A DNA stretch of 57,500 nt from Symbiodinium natans (lineage: Eukaryota; Sar; Dinophyceae; Suessiales; Symbiodiniaceae): assembly GCA_905221605.1 (NCBI GenBank), contig CAJNDS010001791.1, forward strand, positions 1-57,500, in the 5' to 3' direction. A program made the position numbers and the translations under genes. Under the pieces are notes generated by a model. That model was not told where the DNA came from, did no database searches, and was given only the letters and a program-made list of their open reading frames with translations. Within the stretch, counting starts at the first letter, position 1, and the number at the start of each line of letters is the position of its first letter. Positions 23,677-36,332 of the stretch are shown here, piece after piece.

Positions 23677-24345
23677 CCGGGCTCCTTGGGGAGCTGAGGT
23701 CACAGAAGGGCGCCAGGATCTTTGGGCCACCTCTGGGATGGCTGCCCAACCGGTCGGACTTCTGCGGCTGAGTAGCTGGTGTGCGGTGCAAGGCACCAGC
23801 TACAGAAGCCAGGCTTAGAAGCGGTTTTGCCTTGGGTCTGCGCTCCTTCCTCGGCTCTGTGGGCGAACCCCATGAAACGGCATCCCTAGACCCAAGACCA
23901 GCGGCCTTTGGGTGGGAAAAGACTGCTTGAATGCTGAAGTACTAAAGCCGACCCGCGCATCCAAACATGGACTATATAACCATGCTTCAGTTTCTGCACT
24001 AAACGAAACAAAGCAATTCGGCTTCTCGCGTGCCTCATCATCACTGTCACAGTGTTGTCCTGCACCATGCGAATCTCGAATATCCCATTTATCCCAAACA
24101 TGCAACCCAAAACGACCCCTCCAACATGAGCCACACCACAGCAAACCCAGGGTCCGCCCCGAGCATTTGTCCAAACGTATGCAGCGCTTTTTCGAACAAC
24201 TGGCTTTTCCCTGTATGTTCACACATTTCGAGTGCTCTAATGAGTACGAAACACATCCAATTGGCTTAAAGCATTCATGCCCCATGCTTGTCGTGTCATT
24301 TCACAACTAATTCCGTGACACTGTTTCAACCGAAGATTTGGGGTA

Positions 24346-27133
24346 TCAAGCTTCTTTCATGAGCGCAGGGGAAAAAAAGCAAGCATTGCAGTACGGCCAA
24401 TTCTGCAGCGCGTGCCAGTAATCAATTTTGCATCTTCGAAGTTGCATGTCGGCAAATGCCTCAGCCCCAACCCGTGTTTTCATCGCCCGTAAAAAGGACT
24501 TCATCCACACTTGCCTCACAAGTGCGCAAAAGTTGGAAGAACATCTTCCCAGTCCTGCCACTGATCGGAATGCGCAGCCCGCCTCGACTGACACAGAAAT
24601 GGCAGGTTTGCAGCAGAGTTCCGGCGTAAGGGTTGAGGAGCGCGTTGAGGAGCGCAGGGTTTAGAAAGCTGAGGATCGGGCATCACGGACTCTTGTTTAA
24701 CGCATTCAACGCTGGGGTGGCTTCAGGCGAGCACACATCCCCTAAAACCCCTTGCTGCAAGTGAGATGCTGGGATTTCTTGCGCAAGTTGTTGCCGCGGG
24801 AGTGCCGACAGACCTAACTGATTAGGACACAGCTTCGAGGGTTTAGGGAATTTTGGGGGTTGGGTGCTTTGGAGGGCTTTGCAAGTCTGATCCCGGCATT
24901 TTTCAAATTTTCATGGTTCTGACAGGAGCAGAAACATCCTCATAGCAACACCATCAACCATCAAGAATCGCCTTCGCACTCCCACTGAAGGGAGCTGCCT
25001 CTTTGGGAATTGCAGAGAGCTGCCTCTTTGGGAATTGCAGAGCAAAGACAAGTCTTAAACCCTTGCAACCCTAACATGTCAGGTCATGATGCTTTCGAGC
25101 TTCATATGTCTTGGATTCGGAACAAAGGTCCAAACCTGGGAACCGGTTGGAAACTACACCTACATCCCCTCACGGAAAGCTTACACCGCACATCCCTTAA
25201 CACACGGTCTTCATCTTCTTCAGGCCGCAGGGCCGAGCTACCACCAACCTTGTGTGAGTGACATCCCGTCCCAAGCTGGATCCCAGAGCGCCACTTGCGA
25301 ACACGCGGCGCGCTCCAGGGCAATCTCTGTGCCACACCCATCCTCGCAGGAGGTGTCTGAAGGTCTCTGAATATTTTCACAACATTTCACAACACTTTGC
25401 ATAAGAGCACAGCGTCTCTCGTAACCTTCAGGCCCCTTCCTGGGCAATTCCATTCATTGTTTTGGTTAAAGTGCAAGCCCCCAAAGCAAAACGTCAATCT
25501 TCAACGGCACCCTGATTTCACATGGCTGGCGAGGTTAGACTTAAATGGCTTTAAGTATCCATTTGCGCACCATGAATCATGAAGAGAATATTCCGAACGC
25601 AACATTGTAGAGCGCAAAATGGTGGGAGGCCTCAGCGCCCTACAAGCCCGGCCCCGCAACAACAGGGCGCCTGGTAAACTTGAAAGCTGTATCTCGACCT
25701 CCAAGAAAGAGAAACCTTTGTGTCAATCTAGTGAAACCCCTGTAACACCTAGCAGGCCTATCATGTCAGGTGTGAGGTGCGAAATGAAGCCCCCCGAACA
25801 TCGACAAACGTCGACCCAGTCTATTTTGGGAGCTGCCTTCATCTCAATGCTCACGTTCTGGAACTGCATGTTCCGCCTGCTTTCAACGTAAGCCAGCTTG
25901 AGTCCGAACTGCAGCTGAAGGGCATTGTCAGACTGACTCTCAAAGTTCGGGCAAGTACTGCAGAAGTCAAGTGCACTTCTTCATTCCTGACAAGGGCCCC
26001 ACTCCAAAGCGGAACCCCCAGTCGGCGTGTGGACGGGAGGCAGCATCCTTCCGTGGTTGAAGCCTGGCATGTAGAACAACTTGGGCTGAGGGTTCCAAGA
26101 TCTTCTACGGTTCTCAGCGCACTGACTCAACAAGTCAAAGAAGGCAAAGAAGCGATGAAAACAACCATAACTGAGGTCATCACTCAACATCAGCAATAAT
26201 CATGACGCATACTCCTAAACAAAACAGCAGCCCGGTACTACCAGGCTCAAGGTTTGGGGATGGGCGGTTCTCCTTCGCTTCTGGCCCTATATTCGGCTGG
26301 TGTCCGCGCGCGCGAGATTTTTGCGTACGCTCGTGCACATTCGCAGGTGGCTGGGCGCGTGGGCATCTGGATGCGCGGGTGCACATGCGCGCGCGCATGC
26401 GTGAAAGCGTGTGTTAGCCCGTGGGTGGCTCGCGTGCCAGTGTGGGTGGGTTTGTGTTGGCCCGTTTTGGGTACCCCGACTCCCCTCCCCCCTCCCCAAC
26501 CCCAATCAAGCATCATCTCCCGGCTTCCCCCTTAACCCCCACACCCCACCCTGGACCCTGGGCAGACAACCCTGCAGTGGCCTCGGTGCCCAGGCGTTAG
26601 CGGAAAAATAATTGTGGCAATGGCTTTCCCATCAGGCCCGCATTTATAGAGACCCTCAATTTATTGGGAGGCGCTTCTGTCCAAGAATCTGTGTCTATAC
26701 TCTGATCGGCGAATTCGAGGTTTCTTCTCCAGCTCTGTCACTCATGTCAGCTAACTCCACAAGCCCCTATGGCCTTGGTTCAACGCGGACATGTGCTCCG
26801 GGCCATTGACGACCAGAGGAAGCAGCACAGCGGTCTGAAAGGGCCTTCAGGAAAAGAGGTGTTTGGGGATTTTGGGGGCGGCATTTTCGGGGCCTCTTCC
26901 CAGAACATGAAGCACCTGGACACGCTCGCCTTGCATTGAGGCCCTACGTTCCCCGGCGGGCGCCCATTCAAGAGGTAGTACTGCACTGCAACTGCACTGT
27001 GTAACATCCATGGGTAAGGGTCGTACACACAAAGCTTGCCAACTGACTCGAAAAAGCCTAAAACAGCACGAGGCTCCTGTGCATCCAACAATCCAGTGGC
27101 ATTAAGGCCTGAGCCTAAATTCTCGGGGCCTCT
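24346..27133 (-). CDS. Unrecognised split gene, candidate exons only
   Basis: Several open, splice-bounded stretches on the minus strand look coding: 26948-27133 (contains LGFFESVGKLCVYDPYP, donor AAC then GTAGGG), about 26000-26130 (contains NPQPKLFYMPGFNHG), 25749-25957 (contains ALQLQFGLKLAYVESRR and KIDWVDVCRCSGGF), 25249-25366 (contains DTSCEDGCGTEIALERAA, acceptor ATTCAG, donor AAG then GTTGG) and about 24346-24514 (contains MKSFLRAMKTRVGAEAF). Order and strand are consistent with one gene, cysteines are fairly frequent, but phases could not be closed and more than one gene is possible. No family was recognised. The stretches were found by translating between the longer open frames, since most lack an ATG. 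Confidence 0.4.
24988..25041 (+). repeat. 26-bp direct tandem duplication
   Basis: The block beginning GAGCTGCCTCTTTGGGAATT occurs twice back to back, with GCAGA(GA) between the copies. A simple recent duplication in non-coding sequence. Confidence 0.8.
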
Positions 27134-27830
27134 CTGAAGACACTGCCGTGTTCTCACTGCTCTTCACTCCCTTCTAGCGCACTCGTAAAGTAAAAACATA
27201 TAAACCAACAACACGGACCAGAACACTCAGGTCGGAAGAGGGGAGAAGACATGTCGCACGTGTATTTAGTTCGACCCATGCTACCGCCCACCAGTATTTA
27301 CACACAGGGTGGGCCGCTCGTGTGCCGTGTGCCCTGATGGGGAGGATGCCTCAGGATGACCCGCGAGACAGAGTGGGAGAATGACTAGGGTGTAGAGGGT
27401 TTGACTTGCAACTCGTAGGGGACTGCTGACGCGCGCCTAGGCATGTTGCAAGGAGGCGATGCCAAAGTCAAGGAAGAAGGCATCCTGGAATGCTGTTTGC
27501 TTCTCTATGGCAGGGCAGATGCCTTTCCTTTATTTTGAAAGAAAGCGCAGTAGGGGACTCTGGGTGCAGGGCTCGAGTGATTCTAGGACATTGTAGGCAT
27601 CTCATACTCAGCGCATGGTCGACACGGGTACACGCTGAACAACGAGCCTGGAAGTTCGACGGTTTCATTCTATCCCGAAGTTCAGCATCATCATCTCGCT
27701 ACGGCACAGCATTAGTCTCAGTCTGCCAAGGCTCCCCGTGGTGCCATCAAAACCTCTTGAGCGATTCGCCTCTGCTTGGACCACTGCAGGAGTATTCTCG
27801 GGCATGGGGGCACCCAAATTTGGCAACAGC

Positions 27831-27960
27831 CAACATGCTGCAACATGCTGCAACATGCTGCAACATGCTGCAACATGCTGCAACATGCTGCAACATGCTG
27901 CAACATGCTGCAACATGCTGCAACATGCTGCAACATGCTGCAACATGCTGCAACACGCAC
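27831..27960 (+). repeat. 10-bp minisatellite, twelve perfect units
   Basis: Twelve perfect consecutive copies of CAACATGCTG (27831-27950) followed by a degraded unit CAACACGCAC. The perfection of the units points to recent expansion. Because three units make 30 bases, all six frames stay open across it and give a ten-residue periodic peptide. Confidence 0.95.
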
Positions 27961-28900
27961 CATGGATCCCAACATAGCACCTGCGGGGACGTTGGGGACG
28001 AAGGGTACTGGCCGATGGAGTCTTCATCGTCGGTGATCTCTCCCTGCCCATGCTCGAAGGTTTGGGATAGGACTTTCGGAGGCGGAACTTTCGATCGCAG
28101 TCACAAAGTGACCTGTACGCCCACAGCCCTAGGTTAAAGCAGGAAGCTCCTGATGATAGATCGCCCTGAAGGCACGAATGTTCAGTCAGTTTGAGGAGGC
28201 TCCTCGTGCCCAACTTTGCTGCGGGTTTGGAGACTGGCGAAACCAAAGAGCTTCTGCCCAGACTGGCAAGATAGCCCCTAAACGTCCAAAACTCCCATTT
28301 AACCCTGTTTTAGTGTGTCTGGCAACCTTTTGAGAGAACCATCACCTTGTGGCAGCTGGAGCGGAGTCGATTTGGACGAGTCTGGAAAACGTGAAGATCG
28401 ACACAGCTCGTGCTTCCTCACAATTCATCCAACAAAATCCAGGGTGACGATTCATGGCGGGAGTTGGGAGCTTGCGTGCTGATCACGAGAAACCAAACTG
28501 CCTCCTGACAAAGCCTTGGTTTGATTGCGCTGGTTCACATTTCAGTTCGTCGTTGCCAGCTTCAGTGCCTGTGACATACACAGTCCTTTGCATCACCTGT
28601 CTGGTGCAGCCCAAAGGTAATGCGAGTTCATGAGCCTCGCAGCCAACCTATCAATGCCAAGTTTCGGAGCCTTTGCAAAATGCAGTTGCGATTTCTGAAA
28701 GGGTCTCTACCAGCGGATGGGACACACGCCCATCACCAGTTGTTTGTAATGCCCCAAGTATACCTCAAGGACTGATCCAGGAAGCTTCAAGACCGAGTGG
28801 TTTTCCGTTTTCCCAGTCGACTGTCATGAGCAAGCTTGAGTGAACCACATCCTAGACCTCTAGTGGAATTGCAGAGGGAGGATTCCACGAGCATGACACT

Positions 28901-28930
28901 GTGTGTGTGTGTGTGTGTGTCTGCGCGCGT
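28901..28930 (+). repeat. TG microsatellite with CGCG extension
   Basis: A TG dinucleotide run passes into CTGCGCGCGTG, an alternating purine-pyrimidine stretch. No gene is linked to it. Confidence 0.85.
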
Positions 28931-31900
28931 GTCGTCGTGTCCGCAGCCCGTCGCATCAGATTAACGTGTGTGCGTGACAAGACCAGCCTCCCAGAACTCG
29001 CGCTGGATCTCAGCCGTCTGCCTTGTCATATTCTTGGGTCTATCGCAGTATGGGCTGAGCTTCTGACTGCAAAGGCATGTGCAACTTTTCCCTGCAGTCT
29101 ACGAGACTGCAGAAAGAAACAGAACAGCTCTCAGGCTAGCTACTCAGCTACTCATCCTCATCCTTTTGCACGCCAGCCAAGTGCCAAAGGCCGTTTGAAT
29201 GATTGCAGGGCTCTCAAGGTGAGGCGTCCCTTTGTGGTGACTTGTGTGATTTGAATGTCCAGAATGGAAGGTTTTATACCTGTGGGTGATGGCTACCCGC
29301 AACCTCATCTAATCGGATGGGATGATGGTGTCCTGGAGAGAGGGCCCCTCGAAGTTTTGGCACGCGTGTCGAAGGGGAGTGGGGGGAGGGGAGGACTGCT
29401 TGCTGTGCAGGCGCAGCTCCATCATCTTTTGCTTCTCCATCTTCTGAAGCATCTGCAACCTCATGTTGCGTGTGCACCCTGCTGAAGCTCGACAAGCGAA
29501 AAGTTTCAACTTGCTCGTTCGTTTGCTCCGTAACTACCATATCAGTCACCGGCTCGTATGTCCTTCACTGTCACCACACAGTCCCAGGGGCTAGAGGAAC
29601 CAATTTGTCCAAAACAGGTGTGTCAAGTATCTCACTTTGTCACCACTCTCTCGGTTTAGAATGTCTCGAGGCAAAGCATCAACGTGCATTAAACTCCTAA
29701 GCAGTCAGAAGCAGTTCCACGGAAGACCCAACAGATCTTTCACGACGTTCTGCCGAAGTGCCCTTTGATGTGCTTGGGCAAGCCCTAGTGGAACGCCGAC
29801 TGAAACAATGCAAGCAGCCTCTCCGCCTGTTCCCGGTGCCGGGCGTCAAGTTTCCGCACCTGCCTTGGTGTGCACATGTCGTTCCTGCTCGACAAGGTCT
29901 TGGAATAGTCGGAATAGTGGCACAGACAAATTGCGCACTGAATACTGCGAAATGGAAGCAACAACATGGCAGCGCAGGTTCTCCGCTCAGTAAGACGGTT
30001 CAAGCATCGGGCTTTGCTTTCGGAAGGCACCATTTAGGACACTCTTGTCGTAAACTTCAGCGGCAAGCTTTCACAATTCAAGCGCTTCTGCAGGAACCAG
30101 GGGACTCAAACATCACAACATCCATAAGCGCTCCACGACTTAGTTTGCCCACGGAAACCCTACACTCCCACGCAAAAAGCTCGACGTGTTCTGCTTCACA
30201 ACTCGACCCGAGTGCCCATAAACTGAGAAGTCTCCGCACTTCTGACCAGGCCACTCCTCCATCGACAGGACCTCCGCTGCCTGATGCTGCTGATCGAGGA
30301 CTCAGACACAAAGATCTTGCTTTGCGGGCTGACTAACACAATGACGAGTCCGCATTTTACACACATCTCCCGAGTGCCTCAACTTCCCTCCTTAAACTCC
30401 CTTCCCTTGTATAACACCTGCAACATCTTGCAGCCCTGTTCAAGAGCCACATGGCCGCACAGTCAATTCCTCGAGCTGTGTGGGGCCGGTGTCTCATGCC
30501 ATTCTCTCGGAGAACGAAGCCCCAAGAGTAGGAAATACACGGTTCAGGTCAGTGTGCCTAAGCTTTGCTTCAGCCTTCGTCCCACTGGACGTGAAGAAGG
30601 AAAAGAAGCCTTCCAGTCAAGAGCCCCTTCGAGAGCCCTGAGCTCAACGAGCCTTGGTCTCCTTCGTGTCCAGGCACATGACAGCCTCTGAGCAATGCCC
30701 ACTCCCTTACACCCCTTTGAAGGGGCTCCCGACGTAAGATCCCCACCATCAACAACCACACTAGGTGAGTGGGGCCTTGATCGTGGGGTGACAGTTCCTT
30801 ACGAGTAGGTCAGCCTTTGCACACGAGGTGTTGTGGTACTGGTAGCTGCGTGCAGGTCACATAGTGACATAGTGAACGCCCGCCCACCCCAAACAACAAA
30901 ACCGCTCTAACCCACGAGTGTGAACCTTGCCAAAGCAGCTTACCGTGCTTTCTGGATGGCGGACCCATGTGGCCTCGTTTGGAATCGGGTGTTCGATCCC
31001 AACGGAAGCTCTGAGCCAGAAAGCAGCTGCAGGACCCACACGCGTTGGGATTTCCCCGTGCCCTAACACCGAAGCATCCTGGCTTGGGGCCTGCCATGGC
31101 CTGCCTATGAGTCAAGAACACTGGCACCTTCTACGCTGACCCCGACCCCGAAACCTACAATTTTACAACCTACAGCATCGGCGTCAGGGTGCGTGCAATG
31201 TTTTGAACGTCCTGAACCCACGACCCAACTTGAACCTCAAAAGGATCGCGTTGAACAGTTGCGAATACAACTAGCCAAGTGCTGTGCTCAACGGCTCAAT
31301 GCTCAAAAGCCATCACCGTCGCTGCATTCAGAGTGGCGCTTCGGGTACATGCCAAACCCCGCAAGGCTCGCTAAGGGCAGGACAGCGTTGATGACGAATG
31401 GATGCTGCTTTCCTGGGTAACTTGCAACTAACATTTGTTCTGCCGTCGTAGACCTCAAGTAGTGAGCTCAGCCATTGCTACGTCTACCAGGCTACCCGTT
31501 TATGCCCAACAACAACAGAATTCAAAAGCCCAGGAAACAGCCGCAGAAAACATGCGCATCAGTTGTGGCTGTGTTCAACATGAAGCACGATGCCTTCTTA
31601 CTCTTGATAGTAGAGTTCGAAGCTCCAGCACGAGCGTTGCTCGAGTCGACCCTCCTGGGGCACCGGGCGAAGCACAACCAGCAGAACTAGAAAGCCTGGC
31701 CAGCATCTGTGGCGTCTTGCGGTCAGGCACTTGGGCCAAAGTGAGCTTATCAGCTTAACATGGCAGAATACCGCAGACCTTGCAGCCTCGCCATCGAAGT
31801 GAGTAGGAGCGAGCAGGAGGTCGCTCTGCAGTGAAGAGAGGAAAAGAAGTTGGAGAGTGGAAGGCTTCGCCGGCATTGGTGGCGACCAAACACTTCTCTC

Positions 31901-32399
31901 TAGGAGGCTGCGCCAAGCAAGAAATGCTGGATCTCCATGTCAATTTTGTGATGGCTCCGCTCTCGATCAGCGATTCATTCTGTACACAGCTCAACCTGCC
32001 ATGGGCTGGAACATTCTGGATCGGAACATGTCGTCTGCACGACAAGGTTCACTTCGCGATGCTTTGCCTCTGAACATTGAAGCTCCCCAGCGGTCGCTTC
32101 TCCCAAGATGCGTGCCCTGCAAGTCCAAGCTCACTACGTCACTCCATCTGGGTTCTACCCCAGCGATTGCCTTTCCCAGCTTGGCTACGGTTTCTGAAAC
32201 GAGGCATTGCTTGGGCACTCCTGGGCATAATGCGGAACATTGTCTAGGGCCCCGCTAGATTTTGTCTTGGACACCTAGGAGGACCAGAGACAGAGAGACG
32301 GACCCTGTATAAAGGGTTCCGAAAACTTCTTCCCCTGCTCGTTGTCTAGCAGGAGAAACATACCAAAAAACTACACAAAAACATCAGACCGAATCAGAC

Positions 32400-32503
32400 C
32401 TGCATGGCCTCTGCCTCGACGATCTTGCGCACCGCCTCCTCGGAGAGCACGAGGGGCCTCTGCGCAAAGAAGCCCTTGGCGGCTTCGAAGTGGCGCAGCA
32501 TGC
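32400..32503 (-). CDS. Isolated well-formed coding exon
   Basis: A 104 bp exon with acceptor GGCGCAG and donor CAG then GTCTGA. It encodes 34 residues starting MLRHFEAAKGFFAQRP and ending with an amphipathic helix, AVRKIVEAEAMQ, at strong coding composition and phase 1 to 0. It lies downstream of the signal-peptide gene on the same strand, so it may be a 3' exon of that gene. The fragment is too short to assign a family. Confidence 0.5.
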
Positions 32504-33088
32504 CTGCGCCAAGCGCAATTTAGACTCCATCATCGCGCAGGACAGGTCAGGGTGACGTGGACTGCTTCAGGAAATCTTCCCCCAAACAAGATTTCGCAAA
32601 AAATGCGTGGGGGCGGGGTCACCCAGACAGGTCGGACTCCGGTAACTTGGGATACTTGGGAAGATCTTTCCTGGCTGTTCGCCGCCGGGTCGAACGGCCC
32701 AAGTCTAAGCGGATTCCCGTCTTCTGTATTTATGGGAAGCTGAAACAAGAACTGGGACGGACCAAGGAGATTCAGCCCGACCCTGTCTGAAACTGTGGCG
32801 CGTCGAGGGTCGAGTGCTTGTGCCTCATGTGTGAGCTCCGGAAGACCCAAAACGGGAGTTCACCCCGATCTGGCTTGACATGCTCCGTGGCCCACGGCGT
32901 GCTTGCGAAGAACAGGGCCAGTCCTGTTTGACGTGCCCCCTCAATCGTCGCGTGCTTGTGGCCAGTGTGAGCTCGCGATGCTCGGCGGGTTCTCTGAGTT
33001 CTCTGCGCACTTCTCTGCGGGCATACTCCGGCGGGATTCTCTTGCTCCGCTGAGCGAAATCTAACGGCCCCTCTAAAACGGGGTGGGG

Positions 33089-34812
33089 TCAAAAAAAGCA
33101 GACCGCAGACGCCCGGAGGATCACGGACTGAGGAGTTGAAAGCAAGAAGGGATTTGCGAAATGACTGCCAACATTCTGCCAACGCATGCTGAAAATGGCA
33201 GAGCTGCCGTCGATCGACACGGCGCCAGGTCGCGGCTCCACGCTGATGGCGGTGAAGTCAGCGCTGCCCCTCCCGTTCGCCCCATCCTCGAAGATCTTCT
33301 CCCGCACATTGTAGCCAAAGATCTCCTCCATTGCACCCAGGGCCTTCTCCATGTAGAGGCTGTCCTGCTCGTTCTTGTAGAGGTGGGGATGGTTGGTTAC
33401 GACATCGTCGCCCTCGAGGGCACTTCCGGAGGTGCGGAACACCATGGAGTACCGGTCATCGGTGATGTTGAAGACGACGCCGGCGTGCTTCTGAAAGGCA
33501 TCGAAGGCCAGCGCCTCTCCCACGTCAATGGCGGCGTATTGGCCAGGCACCTGACACTGCTCACACATGGGGGCCGCAGAGGGGCCGGAGAGGGGCCGTG
33601 CTTGATGGCATTGCAACACTGCAAACCTCTGCAGAACCTCATATGCAGAGCTGCAGAACCTCACATGCCGTGCCGCGGCCTGGGCAGGGTCGGCCCGATG
33701 CCGCATGGACCAAAGGTGGACGTTGAAGAAGTTCGCGGCAAAGTTGGCCAATTTCCGGTCCGTCCTGCGGCTTGCGACGAGCAGCCCAAACTCAACTGCT
33801 AAAACAAGGTGCCCCAAAAATCTGCTAAAACTAGGGGAGTCCGGGGAGTCCGAGGGATGCTGACCTGCTCCGGTCCTGTTGGAGAAGTGCGGGTAGGTGC
33901 CGAGGAAGAGGGCCTTTTGCATCAAGTCTCGGTTGGAGTCGTCGATATAGCCACCCTCTAAGAGCGACTTGTAGGCGTAGTTCGGTGTCATCCTCGGCCG
34001 TCACAACACGCGACCACGGCCTTCCTTCAAGCAACCCCAGATCCCAGAAGATCCCAGAAGATCCCAGAACGTCAGAACGTCCGCAGCATGGACCCGGACA
34101 AGAATCCGCTGCACGGTGGGGGTCTCCCACACAAGGAAGGGCTTCGAGCCCTGCGTCACGGGGCTCAGCGCCACGTGAAAATTCACCTTTCACAACGTTC
34201 GCAGAAGTTCGAGCATCCCGCTTTTGCCTCAGATCCTCAGATCCCTGAAGAAGCCCTGGAACCGACTGGGAATGACGGTCTCTCGAAACCCGCAACCGTA
34301 CTCTGATGCCCACCTGGCTGGGAAAGGACTCTGACACGCAGAGCTCGGCGTCCGCTGGCATTGATGAGAACGTGCAGTGCACGCCATCGGAGTCGCCAAT
34401 CGGCATGCCCACCTACTCACCCGTCTTTACTCCTGCTTCTCTCTTGGAGGGCTATGGGGACAAGAAGATTCTGCGCATTCCGGAACCAAAGACACTTGAT
34501 ACAGAGTGCTGCCGTTGCATGTCGTCCGCTGTCCAGTGGGTCCAGTTTCGTCATTCCTGAAGGCGGCCTAGTGGCAAAAAAAAATGAACTGCAATTCGCC
34601 CTCCCCTTCCACGCCTTGTGTCGGAAAGTGTTGACCTGCACGATCTTCACACCCGGGTTGTAGGCCTTGATCATCGCCATGTTCCTTAAGCTTCGCCCTC
34701 CGCACCCTCCCAAGCCTTCCACACCCTCCGACCCCTCTTGGAACCTTCCCTTCGAACTTCCCTCTCTTGAGCAACTCATGAGATACGATACGGGGCTTTC
34801 AGTGCGGCCCGA

Positions 34813-34857
<45 letters not shown>

Positions 34858-36332
34858 AAAAAAAAGAGAGAACAGCCCCTTTGCTCTCACTGTCCCATCA
34901 CGGAGAATAAGGCCTTGCCACCCGGCTTCCGCTTAAGGATCTTCACCGCCGTGGGGTGGAAGAAGGCTGCCAGTGTGAACTCGGCATCCAGGGTCGTAAA
35001 GCCTTTGAAGTTCAGCCTTGCTCGCAGAAGCCTTTGGAACTCGGAGACTTGGTCCATCTCCTCCCGCAACGCGGCGGCCTCCTCCTCAGTGATGTCAATC
35101 TTCACCACCTGCTGATCAACGGCATGCTCGCGAAAGGCAGACCTGCGCCTAAGCCTCTTGCATCTTTTGAGCTTGTAGGCTCGGTAAACTGCTTGCTGTG
35201 GGCCTTACTTCTGCGATCTATCTAGATATGGGTAAGCCGAGCAAGCCTGAGCGGCTCAGCCGCATAAACCCTTCCCAAAAACACCCTCAGCCGCGCAGAC
35301 CGCATATTTGCATCTCGATCTTGGCCTGTGACCGATAGGGCTTCAGCTTCCGCTGGACTGCAGGAATGTACTCCACGTCCTGCAGCGACATGCAGCGACT
35401 CTCAACTCTCGCGCCGAAGCAGGAAGAACATCCGACACCATCGCACCATTGGCATCGTTAGCACACCTGAACCCTGGATCCCCTGGATCCTTCTGCAGCG
35501 TCTCCATGAAAAGTGGCCAGTAGCTCTCCTTCGCGTATAGAATTCTAGAACTGCGAAGCTCTACGGCAGCCTTCTGCGAGCTAACATGAGCTAACTCTCC
35601 CAAGGAACCATCTCAGGGCTCATGGTGTAGTTGGAGACGATGTCATTCCTGAGCAACCGGTCAAGAGCAGGGACGCGCAACGGCCCCAAACAGCTGAAAC
35701 GACTGGAACACCCTAGAGAGCTACAAAATAAACGACAAGCGCACAAGAACAGCCTGTGCTTTTTCAGAAACAGGGCTCTGGAAGCCGATGTTCTGGTCCA
35801 ACGCACGGTTAAACATGCCCTCTACCTGCACCAGCTTCGGATGCGAAGGTTGCGAGAACGCCGCTTCCTCCAAGGTGCTTCGTGTCGAGATCTCCGGTCC
35901 TGCCCGCCCACACGCCTCATTGCGTGCCTACATGGCCTCCTCGAGGTGCTGCCTCATGCCACCCGATGCTACCTGCGCCTTGCGATGCCCCCACTAAACA
36001 CTCCCTTGGCATGTGGCAGATGCCTGTCATGTCATGCTTTTGGAACAAACTTGCACACTTGCATGCACACTTGCATGCGCAGCAATGCAAGCTCCTTCAA
36101 GCTCTTCGAGCAGGGTTTGCCTCAAGTGGCGGCACTTGCCGGCACCGGGCAGGCCATCAACACATGTGCCAGTCAGCAGAGTCAGCACGACGTGAAGCGA
36201 TACCGGGAACCCAAAACGGACCCAAATCCACAAACGAGAGTTGCCTGAATCGATGCGGTCGAGTTGCAAAGGTGGTATCACATACTTGCACGACACCACG
36301 GCCAGCAAGGACAGGACAACCACAATCTGCAT
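33089..36332 (-). CDS. Secreted or lumenal protein, split gene, family not recognised
   Basis: Starts at ATG 36332 with a clear signal peptide, MQIVVVLSLLAVVSC. Exon 1 (36245-36332) joins exon 2 (35772-35899) in phase across a GC-AG intron, giving DSGPEISTRSTLEEAAF and later MFNRALDQNIGFQSP. Further in-order candidate exons: about 35589-35690 (LDRLLRNDIVSNYTMSP), about 35490-35575 (YAKESYWPLFMETLQK), about 34930-35115 (KIDITEEEAAALREEMDQV), about 34630-34690 (MAMIKAYNPGVKIVQ), about 34090-34180 (HVALSPVTQGSKPFLVWE), 33865-33992 (YIDDSNRDLMQKALFLGTYP), about 33680-33790 (FAANFFNVHLWSM) and 33089-33550 (GDDVVTNHPHLYKNEQD and IFSMRWQNVGSHFANPF). The junctions between these were not all closed. 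An extracellular or endomembrane location is likely from the leader. No function is assigned. Confidence 0.5.
34028..34080 (+). repeat. Short 10-bp tandem repeat
   Basis: Three units of ATCCCAGAAG followed by GTCAGAACGTC, in an intron of the signal-peptide gene. It shares the ten-base period of the arrays at 23619 and 27831 but not their sequence. Confidence 0.75.
34817..34867 (+). repeat. AG microsatellite with A tract
   Basis: About 17 AG dinucleotides followed by a run of A. On the minus (transcript) strand this is a pyrimidine run in an intron of the signal-peptide gene. Confidence 0.9.

Larger units (their letters stand above)
18890..24065. repeat. Segmental duplication, copy A
   Basis: Direct-orientation counterpart of 50850-57392. 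Paired anchors read by eye include 19090/51308, 20222/53910, 20410/54490, 20780/54727, 21912/55682, 22385/56117, 23118/56728 and 24030/57362. Copy A is about 1.4 kb shorter; copy B carries extra insertions and microsatellites. Similarity outside exons is patchy with many indels, so the event is not recent. The segment carries a Mei2-like RRM gene in both copies. Confidence 0.85.
27134..32399. other. Repeat-rich region with few candidate exons
   Basis: About 5.3 kb with no gene model. Weak minus-strand candidate exons are: about 29309-29480 (contains RLQMLQKMEKQKMMELRL), about 29785-29862 (contains KLDARHREQAERLLALFQ, then a stop) and about 31990-32200 (contains TVAKLGKAIAGVEPRWSD). These read like protein but have no family match and no linked neighbours. 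The decamer array at 27831-27960 and the TG run at 28901-28919 are listed separately. Large open frames at 27490-28246 on both strands are produced by the decamer array. Confidence 0.4.

Noticed and set aside
23359-23818. Possible 5' exon of Mei2-like copy A
   Set aside because: The matching stretch in copy B (about 57080-57200) does not keep the reading frame, so coding constraint is not supported.
27831-27960. Possible CRISPR-like array
   Set aside because: The units are contiguous with no spacers and the sequence is eukaryotic; it is a minisatellite.
27490-28246. Frames of 215 residues (plus) and 193 residues (minus) across the decamer array
   Set aside because: The perfect 10-bp repeat contains no stop in any frame, so the openness is an artefact.
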